A stretch of 9,108 bases of DNA. Source: Gammaproteobacteria bacterium (GTDB lineage: Bacteria > Pseudomonadota > Gammaproteobacteria > Steroidobacterales > SZUA-146). The notes beneath the pieces are model-generated. The model saw only the letters and a program-made list of their open reading frames with translations. It ran no database searches and was not told where the DNA came from. Position numbers and translations under genes: made by a program. Shown one piece after another: positions 1 to 6,240 of the stretch (its first letter is position 1; the number at the start of each line of letters is the position of its first letter). The stretch spans positions 1 to 9,108 of the forward strand of contig QIGP01000113.1 of NCBI GenBank assembly GCA_003228965.1, read 5' to 3'.

Positions 1-42
1 GATCAGCACAACTGCCCACACCACAGCGGCGATAAATTCCAT
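1..42 (-). CDS. Possible 5' end of a small membrane protein gene, cut by the window edge
   Basis: An ATG on the minus strand opens a frame that stays open to the window edge and gives MEFIAAVVWAVVLI, a strongly hydrophobic start like a first membrane helix or signal anchor. It lies just beyond the terminator of the nuclease gene. There is no convincing ribosome binding site, and only 14 codons are visible. The plus strand is also open from base 1 to a TAG at 64-66, ending HQLMNNAG, so the tail of a plus-strand gene is an alternative. Neither reading can be decided from this fragment. Confidence 0.2.
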   Translation of the reverse strand, partial: MEFIAAVVWAVVLI

Positions 43-69
43 CAACTCATGAATAATGCAGGCTAGGTA

Positions 70-104
70 CAAAAAAACGGCCTGCTCCTTTCGGGGCAGA
101 CCGT
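70..104 (-). terminator. Rho-independent terminator of the nuclease gene
   Basis: Read on the minus strand this is a GC-rich stem of about 12 positions (ACGG/CCGT, then CTGC/GCAG, then two GC pairs, with one mismatch and one G-T wobble). It is capped by a GAAA tetraloop and followed at once by seven T residues. It begins 44 bases after the stop codon of the nuclease gene. On the plus strand there is no T-tract after the hairpin, so it acts in one direction. Confidence 0.88.
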
Positions 105-147
105 TGATGCGCTCAAATGGCGCTATAGGACTACTTTTTCTGACGTA

Positions 148-3100
148 TTAAGGGGCGATACCGCTTGGTCCTGGAGGTTGCAAGAAGAAGGTCGGGAAGA
201 TGGCGTAGTCGCCAAAGTTACAGCCTCCGTCACCATTGAAGTCTTCATCAACATCACCGCATGCCGTGTTGAAGTTTGGTACCCACATACTGATATCAGC
301 GAAGTTAACAACACCGTCGTTGTTCAGATCGGGATCGCAGATGTTACCGAAACCGTCACCGTTGGTGTCGCGCTGAGTGGCGTTAGCTACTAACGTGCAG
401 TTGTCCAGGTCGTCGGTAACACCGTCACCGTCGCTGTCAACAGAACCCGCTGCTGTAATATACAGAACGGCACCGTCGTGGTCGGTCGAACGCAGGGCCG
501 TGTAGTTGTCAATGGGTGGTACGCCAGGACCGATAAGAAGCTGAATGCTATCGGGCGCGTCAACGTTGGCACGAGCAAACTCAAAGCCTGCCACAAACGG
601 GTTGAGCGCTTGTGAAGTAAGCGTATGATCCAGAAGTTGTGCGCTGCCGTTAAATACAAACGAATAGCGCTCTTCGGCTGGCAACGACAGAACCTGGTTG
701 GTCAGGTCCGGGTTAACGATATCGGTGGTGTCGAACTCATCGCCCAGCGGATCGAGGTTACCTGTGATTTGCCCTAGTACGTCGACGTAGCCATCGGTAA
801 ATTCGTACGCGTTGAAGTCACCGGTAACGACCATGCGTATATCAGGATTGGCGGTTTGCAAATCCTGAATATACTGTGCGAGCGTTTCGCTTTGCACCAG
901 TCGTTTGGTTTTAACACGCTCTGCGTTTGGGCCGTCGATGCCACCGAGCGAACGTTGGTGAACGTTAATGACCGTAATATCGAAAGCCGTCAAGCCGCCG
1001 GTGTACTGTGCCTCGAGTTGTAAAGGAGGACGGTCGTTCAGCAGGCTGCCGTCAAACGCGAGCAACAGGTCTGGATTAATTTGAGTGACCGAAGACACTG
1101 AAATGGTATCGTCGTTGGTCAAAAAGCCCACATCGATACCACCTATGTCGTTACCTTCCAGAAGGTGCACGTTGTAGACTAGACTTGGATCGTCCAGTGT
1201 AATGCGATCGGCAATGTCCTGCATGACAATCACACTCTCAATTTCCTGCAGGGCAACGATGTCAGGCGAATTCAGGTTAAGCCGAATTTGGTAAGACACT
1301 TTTTCAAGTCGGGCCAGGTAGATGGCAGTTGTTTCGACGGTATCGTCGACCAATGGGTCGTCAATGTCGTCAAAGAAACGTTCGAAGTTCTGCGTAGCAA
1401 CCGTAAACTCGTCTGCCGTGGCTGCACGTGCAGCACGTGGCAGTGTTGGTGGTGTGCCGGTGCTTAGCGCCGTTGGCCAAATTTGATAGTCGCCAAAGGA
1501 AAACGCCAAAGAACCGATGGCGGATATTTCTTGCCCACCGAAAATCAGACTATCCGGAAGGCCCAGTGCATCTGCATTGATTTCAAACAGTTCAGGGTTG
1601 CCGTCCCAAACAGGTTGTCCCGGGATGCCCGGAAACTCAATACCTGGTTCGCGGAAGGAGCGGGTGAACTGAGCGGTTACCGGCGTGTCACCAAATCGGT
1701 CGGTGGCCCCCGTAGTAGTTCCTACAGTGGATACAACCATGCCTTCGTAACGTTCCAGCTCAATCGCAGACTGCGGCTGAAAAGGAGAAGGTGTATTGGT
1801 GTCGAGTAAAACAGGGGCGGGAACGGCATTGCCGCTTGAATCTATGCTCACCAGAGGTGAGTTGGTCAGTTCCGTGAAGTCGAAAAATTCTTCGACCGCT
1901 CCGGTTACGTCGACCTGATCGCCAACTTGTACGGTAGGAGCAACGCTTGTGAATACGTACAAACCCTGTGACGTATCGTTGTCGGCATCAACACGCGCAT
2001 TTGGTGTTTGGATAAAGAACCCTTCTGGACCAACACCTGTAACAATGTTGTCGTTGGTCGTTACAATCTGGCCGGCAAGAGGACTGGTAAGACCGTTACC
2101 CTGAATGGTGTGAATTTCGATGCTGGCGCCGCCAGTGCAAGCAGCAGCAATTGAAGTATTGGGGCCCCCGGGTGTCACGCAGCGAACTGAAAAGTCCGAA
2201 GCGTTATTGTCGGTGTCGTTGCCGTCTGGGAAGCGTGACAGGCCAGCCGACTCTGCTGCCGCATCGTCGGAGCCTGCGCCGGTGCCTTCAGTGTAAGGAG
2301 CTGCAACACTGCCGTCGTAGCTCACGGTGTCGATCACGGTGGCGCCATCAAGCAACGCTATGGCATCGGGCGAACCGTTTTGAATAAAGTCGGTTCCCAA
2401 ACCCGTGTCGAGGTTGCAATTTGCAACACTTGCCCCTGCGCATACTACAAAGTACTCGCCAGCAGCCAAGTCGCCACTACCCAGTGCAATTGTTTGGTAC
2501 ACCGATGCCGTGTCACCATCGACTAATTGGAGATTGTACGTACCGAGGTTAATGGTGGTATTGCCGCTGTTGTAAATCTCAACAAATTCAACGTCGGTAG
2601 CGCCAGTTTCCTGGTAGTCCACTTCGTTAATAACCATGGCTATAACTTCAGGCGCCAGACAACCCGATGTTGTGTTCAGGTTTGCCGTGCCGGGGCTCAT
2701 GCACCGGTGGACGAAATCGACGTTGTTGACGTTGGTGTCGCCGCCGTCCGGGAATCGGGCAATACTCTTAAAGTCGTTGGGCCCGCCCGCGCCACCGCCG
2801 CTGTCGTCGACAAGACCGACGCCTGAGCCTTCAACGTAAGGGGCAGCAACATCACCTTCGTAACTCACCGCGTCTATTACGGAGCCACCGTCCAGCAATG
2901 CAACGGCGTCTGGAGCCCCGTTCTGAACGGAGCTAAAACCTTCAAGGTTGCAGTTGGCAACGTTATCGGCGTTAGCACACACGACGAAAAATTCGCCAGC
3001 GGCGATATCGACGTTACCGAGCGCTACAGTGCCGTAGGATGTGTCATTGTTGCCGTTAATTAACTCCAGGGAGTAGGTTGACAAGTTGACGACGCTGGCC

Positions 3101-3261
3101 CCAGCGTTATAAAGCTCAATAAATTCAGCCGTGTCAGATCCTGGCTGATCGTAATCGATTTCGTTAATGGTTACCTGAGCGAACGTCGTGGCGCTGAACG
3201 CCAGAGCTAAGCTGCCAAGTGCGGTACGCACGGTGGCAGATGATAAGTCGGCAAATTTCAT
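148..3261 (-). CDS. Secreted ExeM/NucH-like nuclease with two lamin-tail domains and a calcium-binding PGPSG tail
   Basis: 1037 residues. Signal peptide at about 1-28 (hydrophobic LGSLALAFSATTFA, likely cleaved near A28). Two lamin-tail domains follow at about 29-200 and 208-370, each opening with INE(I/V)DY. An OB-fold-like region lies at about 380-470. The EEP catalytic domain spans about 617-935 and shows TQNFERFF (N625), ALQEIE (E673), NVH (H768), TGDFNAYE (D815, N817), LLDH (D878, H879) and STDHD (D927, H928), so the active site looks intact. Residues 940-1037 are a thrombospondin-type-3 and dockerin-like stretch (DSDGDGVTDD, DLNNDGVVNFADI, DFNGDGGCNFGDY) ending PPGPSGIAP. By family it should hydrolyse extracellular DNA or phosphodiesters for nutrient gain or biofilm turnover; I infer calcium-dependent folding. 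The ATG start follows GGGGAAG at proper spacing. Shewanella ExeM-type relatives often end in a membrane-anchoring tail; this one does not. The family call is strong, the exact substrate unknown. Confidence 0.93.
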   Translation of the reverse strand: MKFADLSSATVRTALGSLALAFSATTFAQVTINEIDYDQPGSDTAEFIELYNAGASVVNLSTYSLELINGNNDTSYGTVALGNVDIAAGEFFVVCANADNVANCNLEGFSSVQNGAPDAVALLDGGSVIDAVSYEGDVAAPYVEGSGVGLVDDSGGGAGGPNDFKSIARFPDGGDTNVNNVDFVHRCMSPGTANLNTTSGCLAPEVIAMVINEVDYQETGATDVEFVEIYNSGNTTINLGTYNLQLVDGDTASVYQTIALGSGDLAAGEYFVVCAGASVANCNLDTGLGTDFIQNGSPDAIALLDGATVIDTVSYDGSVAAPYTEGTGAGSDDAAAESAGLSRFPDGNDTDNNASDFSVRCVTPGGPNTSIAAACTGGASIEIHTIQGNGLTSPLAGQIVTTNDNIVTGVGPEGFFIQTPNARVDADNDTSQGLYVFTSVAPTVQVGDQVDVTGAVEEFFDFTELTNSPLVSIDSSGNAVPAPVLLDTNTPSPFQPQSAIELERYEGMVVSTVGTTTGATDRFGDTPVTAQFTRSFREPGIEFPGIPGQPVWDGNPELFEINADALGLPDSLIFGGQEISAIGSLAFSFGDYQIWPTALSTGTPPTLPRAARAATADEFTVATQNFERFFDDIDDPLVDDTVETTAIYLARLEKVSYQIRLNLNSPDIVALQEIESVIVMQDIADRITLDDPSLVYNVHLLEGNDIGGIDVGFLTNDDTISVSSVTQINPDLLLAFDGSLLNDRPPLQLEAQYTGGLTAFDITVINVHQRSLGGIDGPNAERVKTKRLVQSETLAQYIQDLQTANPDIRMVVTGDFNAYEFTDGYVDVLGQITGNLDPLGDEFDTTDIVNPDLTNQVLSLPAEERYSFVFNGSAQLLDHTLTSQALNPFVAGFEFARANVDAPDSIQLLIGPGVPPIDNYTALRSTDHDGAVLYITAAGSVDSDGDGVTDDLDNCTLVANATQRDTNGDGFGNICDPDLNNDGVVNFADISMWVPNFNTACGDVDEDFNGDGGCNFGDYAIFPTFFLQPPGPSGIAP
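2152..3177 (-). repeat. Tandem duplication of the lamin-tail domain inside the nuclease gene
   Basis: Two successive protein repeats align along nearly their whole length. Shared landmarks, in order, are INE(I/V)DY, EF(I/V)E(L/I)YN, the AAGE(F/Y)FVVCA strand, ANCNL, QNG(A/S)PDA(V/I)ALLDG, VSY(E/D)G, AAPY.EG, RFPDG and RC..PG. Copy 1 is at about 2662-3177 and copy 2 at about 2152-2640. Both keep a Cys in VVCA and in ANCNL that could pair. The DNA copies have diverged, so the duplication is old. Confidence 0.85.
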
Positions 3262-3339
3262 AGGTACTTCCCCAAAGAGTAAAAGCGGCTCCAGAATCCA
3301 GAGTTCGTAGTAATTTCCGTATATAGGAATGCATTGTCG

Positions 3340-3357
3340 TCGCGTTCTGTAACGCGA
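3340..3357. promoter_or_regulatory. Inverted repeat in the leader region of the nuclease gene
   Basis: A perfect 7-bp inverted repeat, TCGCGTT-CTGT-AACGCGA, sits about 80-95 bases upstream of the nuclease start in the 289-base spacer before the peptidase gene. It has no T-tract, so it is not a simple terminator. It could be a repressor or activator site, or a 5' leader hairpin. I found no convincing -35/-10 pair for the nuclease gene in this spacer; the best candidates matched poorly. Confidence 0.4.
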
Positions 3358-3550
3358 ATGTGACGGTTTTTCTTTGCGAAGTATTGTAGCGGAAATGACC
3401 GTCGATTCGGAGCCTGCGCGCTGTTGTATGAATTAACCGGGTCTAACACTCGGATATTGTTGGAAAGCGGTGGGCTCTCAATCGATTTTACAGGTGTTAT
3501 CGGGCCCTGAATATGATGCCGGTGCGCAGTCTAACCTCAGAACCTGGAGC

Positions 3551-4906
3551 TTATTCGAGCAGACTTTCAGGTTCAGTGGTCGGTACGGGCGGTACTGGCA
3601 GACCCAGTTTTAGTCGAATGTTGTGCCCGACCCTGATTTGAGGGTTGGAATGCGGTACGTCGGCTTCGTTTTCCCATGTACGAACCAGTTTTTCGGCCTC
3701 GACAAATGCGCTTACCCAGTTAGTCTCATCGGTTAAGGCATTTTGGAAAAGAGCCTCTCCAAACACCGTAAGCTCTCGGTCGGACGAGCATCCAAACGAG
3801 CTACGTTCCGCGGATGCTGCGGTAATAATCAGTGTGTTCTCGTCTTCAAGAGTGTCGATGAACGAGCCGGAAAAGCACGCCGATATAATAATGATGCGCC
3901 ATTTAATGCGTGCACTATCAAGAGTTGCTTTTAGCTCTTCGGCATTCAGTGCTTTTAGATTCAGGTATTCGAGGTCAACGGCAAGCGTTGCGTCTTCGCC
4001 TCCGTGCGAAGTAAGCAGCACAATCAGCACGTCTTCTTCCCGGTTCATTTTATCGCTGATGCCTTTAATCGCGTGATTCACATTGTAGGTGTTTGCGATG
4101 GGCTGCTCGTCGAGTTTGTCGACGTTGTTATAGAGCACAAGCGAACGGTCGCCAGTGCCGTATAGATTATTTATCAGATTGTTCGCGAACAGAGTTTCAG
4201 ACTCGAACACGGTTTGGCGATCGCTCCCGCCAAAGCCAAGGAAAAAGAAGTCCGGTGTGCCTACCATGGAGGGCGCTACTTGTTCGAGACGCTCGTTCAC
4301 TAGTCGTAGTTGCTGATAGAACGTGTGTTCAATGTCTACCGTGGGGTCTTGCTCGTATTCTTCGGGGTTGTAGGAATCAAACACTGTGGGGAAATAGAAA
4401 CGGTCCCAACTGTGCATAGAGACAAGCGTGAGCCCTGCCACAGTAACTAATAGAGTGCGTAGGCGAGGGCGATAGAACGCAACGTTCACGCAGCGAACTA
4501 CAACAAAGGCGCAATACATGAGGAGCAGGGTGAGTAGCCAATGTGCTTCGTTATTCGTTGCCCAGTCGTAGGGAAATAGCGACAGTAGTATCGCGGCCCA
4601 AGGCAGGCAAGACAGTAGTACGTTAAGTAAAACAGGCAGCTGCGGATAGTCGTTTTCAAGGTGGGCCGCGACTATGGCGAGTAAGATAGCGACAGCAATA
4701 AAAGAGCCTAGTAGCGCCGTTCCGCGAATATCCTGAAATCGGACGTGATCGAGCAGGACGTAATCGAAGCTTGCGAACAAGGCAATTGACACGGCAAGGG
4801 CCGTCACCAGGAAGGACAGTGAGCTTACGAAATGCTGCCTCCCGACAGACAGTCCGAGCATTAACCGAAGACCGCTAACAAAGTTTGATATCCAGGGCTT
4901 GAACAT
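3551..4906 (-). CDS. Membrane-anchored C13 (legumain-like) cysteine peptidase
   Basis: 451 residues in two parts. Residues 1-165 hold about five membrane segments (near 27-48, 64-83, 90-111, 121-142 and 149-164), with no cleaved signal evident. The rest matches the peptidase C13 fold: a strand then LLTSHGG with catalytic His301, and IIIISACFSGSFID with catalytic Cys344 (codon at 3875-3877), followed by ITAASAERSSFG, a usual C13 element. The spacing of the pair is normal. Clan CD enzymes of this family cleave after Asn or Asp and include transamidases such as the GPI-anchor enzyme; bacterial members with membrane domains have no settled role that I know of. The start has no clear ribosome binding site (upstream is a CACTCACTAACTCACC-type run), but no later start leaves the first helix intact. 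It lies between two genes for secreted proteins with similar PGPS tails. Confidence 0.87.
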   Translation of the reverse strand: MFKPWISNFVSGLRLMLGLSVGRQHFVSSLSFLVTALAVSIALFASFDYVLLDHVRFQDIRGTALLGSFIAVAILLAIVAAHLENDYPQLPVLLNVLLSCLPWAAILLSLFPYDWATNNEAHWLLTLLLMYCAFVVVRCVNVAFYRPRLRTLLVTVAGLTLVSMHSWDRFYFPTVFDSYNPEEYEQDPTVDIEHTFYQQLRLVNERLEQVAPSMVGTPDFFFLGFGGSDRQTVFESETLFANNLINNLYGTGDRSLVLYNNVDKLDEQPIANTYNVNHAIKGISDKMNREEDVLIVLLTSHGGEDATLAVDLEYLNLKALNAEELKATLDSARIKWRIIIISACFSGSFIDTLEDENTLIITAASAERSSFGCSSDRELTVFGEALFQNALTDETNWVSAFVEAEKLVRTWENEADVPHSNPQIRVGHNIRLKLGLPVPPVPTTEPESLLE

Positions 4907-4992
4907 AGTGAGTTTTGGTGGAGGTGAGTTAGTGAGTGGTCAGCTTATCAGTCTCATTGATTTTGAGGGAAGGATTATTTGCCACGTTTTCA

Positions 4993-5080
4993 TTGGTGAC
5001 GTCCATGCATTTAGCTGAACGCGTGTTCCCATTCCGTCCGTAGAGGCAGCTACGTCACCAAATCAAACGTTTAACTGAAC
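4993..5080. repeat. Inverted repeat plus degenerate direct repeat in the spacer upstream of the C13 gene
   Basis: TTGGTGACGT at 4993-5002 has a perfect reverse complement, ACGTCACCAA, at 5052-5061, with a loop of 49 bases. Interleaved with it, CATTTAGCTGAAC (5008-5020) recurs as CGTTTAACTGAAC (5068-5080), 11 of 13 identical and exactly 60 bases apart. The second direct-repeat copy runs into the stop codon of the small secreted-peptide gene. No gene explains this stretch. It could be a long-range RNA stem, a regulator site pair, or debris of an old duplication or deletion. Confidence 0.5.
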
Positions 5081-5244
5081 TAGTTTGGGCAAGTCCCTGT
5101 AGCACTCGGGCCGGGTTGTCCAAGAAACGAGTTGCTGAGAGTGTTTAGGTCAATGAAGTTGACAGCATCGCTACTTGAGATAGAAGATAGCGCGATGACT
5201 ACGCTGCTCAATGAAATTAGAAAAAGTTTGAAATGCCGCGACAT
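5080..5244 (-). CDS. Mini secreted protein: signal peptide joined directly to a PGPS-type tail
   Basis: A 54-residue gene. The ATG follows AGGGAG with a 6-base gap, a good ribosome binding site. Residues 1-27 are a textbook signal peptide: basic start (R3, H4, K6), hydrophobic core LFLISLSSVVIALSSI, and small residues SSSDA before a likely cut after A27. The remaining 27 residues read VNFIDLNTLSNSF (28-40), then a short link, PGPS (44-47) and C52, ending CPN. This resembles the end of the nuclease 1.8 kb away (VVNFADI..., then NFGDYAIFPTFF, then PPGPSG), that is, half a dockerin-like repeat plus the PGPS end. There is no protein body between export signal and tail. It could be a true small exported peptide, or the in-frame remnant of a longer secreted protein whose middle was deleted. 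It is the likely first gene before the C13 peptidase, 173 bases away on the same strand. Confidence 0.7.
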   Translation of the reverse strand: MSRHFKLFLISLSSVVIALSSISSSDAVNFIDLNTLSNSFLGQPGPSATGTCPN

Positions 5245-5339
5245 ACGGTGCTCCCTGTTTTATCTGCACGGTGTCAGGCGTAAATCGTAGCGGTTAAATA
5301 TTACAAAAATATCCATCGCGCCGCTACTGCCCAAAACGC

Positions 5340-5370
5340 TATAATATCAAGCGCTTGATACCCGTATACG
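5340..5370 (+). promoter_or_regulatory. Probable hutC promoter -10 box with overlapping palindromic operator
   Basis: A consensus TATAAT lies at 5340-5345. Its last base begins a perfect 16-bp palindrome, TATCAAGCGCTTGATA (5345-5360), and three bases on is a second palindrome, CGTATACG (5363-5370). GntR-type repressors bind such dyads, and one that covers the transcription start would give autorepression of hutC. No good -35 is seen at 16-18 bases upstream, which would fit an activator-dependent or weak promoter. The palindrome is not identical to the HutC site known from Pseudomonas (TGTATATACA core), so the match to HutC is inferred from position. Confidence 0.6.
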
Positions 5371-5436
5371 AACGATTTGAAGGCGTAATTTGCGCGAAAT
5401 ACAGGCTTGAAAAAGCGGGCACGGGCGGGAGTTGCG

Positions 5437-6240
5437 ATGCGCATGACCGGGTCAGCTGATACCATCGGGAAACGTGTTTTTATCCACATTGAAAAGCAAC
5501 AGACTATTGGCGATGGCGTGAGAAAAGTAAACGACAAAGAGCCGCTATATCAGCAGGTAAAACGTTATATCGCCGACAAGATTCATAGCGGAGAGTTTGC
5601 ACCTGGTGCTCGCGTGCCTTCAGAAAATGAAATTGTCCGCACGTTCGGTGTTTCCCGTATGACCGCCAACAGAGCGCTCAGCGAACTGACCAACGCAGGT
5701 CTGCTGCACCGAATTCACGGCAAAGGCACGTTTGTTGCTCAGACACAAACGACAGGACATTTGCTGCGAGTGCGCAACATTGCAGAAGAAGTCAAAGAAC
5801 GAGGGCATACCTACCGGTTCGAAGTGCTAAAACACAAGGCCGAGGTCCCGCCCCTGGAAGTGGCTGATTGGATGGGCAATGAAGCAGGCGAGATGGCCTA
5901 TCGAACGGTCATTGTACATCGCGAAAACGATGCGCCTTTGCAGCTTGAGAAACGTTTTGTGAATCTGTCGGCGGCACCTGGCTACGCCGAGATTGACCTT
6001 ACCCAGTCAACCCCTGGTGAGTTTTTGTTGGCGAACGTGCCGCTGCAGCGTGTTGAGCATAAGGTTCGAGCCATTATGCCTGCACCCGATATCGCACACG
6101 CGCTGGCGATGGAAAAAGGGGTTCCCTGTCTGCTGCTGGAACGTAAAACCTGGTCGCGCGACATTCCTGTTTCCTATGTAGATCTGTATCACCGCGGTGA
6201 CCAGTACGCCCTGTCCGATTCGTTCGACCAGGACAAGTAA
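5437..6240 (+). CDS. hutC: HutC, histidine utilisation repressor (GntR family, UTRA domain)
   Basis: The N-terminal winged helix-turn-helix is clear: EPLYQQVKRYI, then RVPSENEIVRTFGVSRMT, then ANRALSELTNAGLL, and HRIHGKGTFVA. A UTRA ligand-binding domain follows to the end (from the LLRVRNIAEEV stretch to SYVDLYHRGDQY). In known members the ligand is urocanate, which releases the repressor from hut promoters. The start is uncertain. ATG 5437 has GGGAG five bases upstream and is used here (267 residues). GTG 5518 gives 240 residues and begins a few residues before the family's usual EPLY start, but has no good ribosome binding site. TTG 5407 is also in frame. The gene faces hutI tail to tail and overlaps its long reading frame. 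Confidence 0.9.
   Translation: MRMTGSADTIGKRVFIHIEKQQTIGDGVRKVNDKEPLYQQVKRYIADKIHSGEFAPGARVPSENEIVRTFGVSRMTANRALSELTNAGLLHRIHGKGTFVAQTQTTGHLLRVRNIAEEVKERGHTYRFEVLKHKAEVPPLEVADWMGNEAGEMAYRTVIVHRENDAPLQLEKRFVNLSAAPGYAEIDLTQSTPGEFLLANVPLQRVEHKVRAIMPAPDIAHALAMEKGVPCLLLERKTWSRDIPVSYVDLYHRGDQYALSDSFDQDK

Noticed and set aside
3258..3449. 63-codon minus-strand ORF upstream of the nuclease gene
   Set aside because: It runs into the nuclease start region, has no ribosome binding site, signal or family likeness, and its span is better explained as leader DNA.
3430..3520. Possible -35/-10 pair for the nuclease gene (TTGAGA with an AATATC/CAATAT box 16-17 bases on, minus strand)
   Set aside because: The -10 matches only about half of the consensus and lies more than 150 bases from the start; not strong enough to annotate.
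3645..4076. 143-codon plus-strand ORF
   Set aside because: It is antisense to the C13 peptidase domain, is Ser/Arg-rich as antisense frames are, and shows no recognisable protein features.
4990..5082. Integron attC-like recombination site (GTTAAAC core with an inverted repeat nearby)
   Set aside because: Only one of the two core-type boxes fits, the stem is a single 10-bp arm, and neighbouring genes are not arranged like cassettes.
5301..5537. 78-codon minus-strand ORF opposite the hutC promoter
   Set aside because: It covers the hutC promoter and start and has no start signal or recognisable motif; probably chance.
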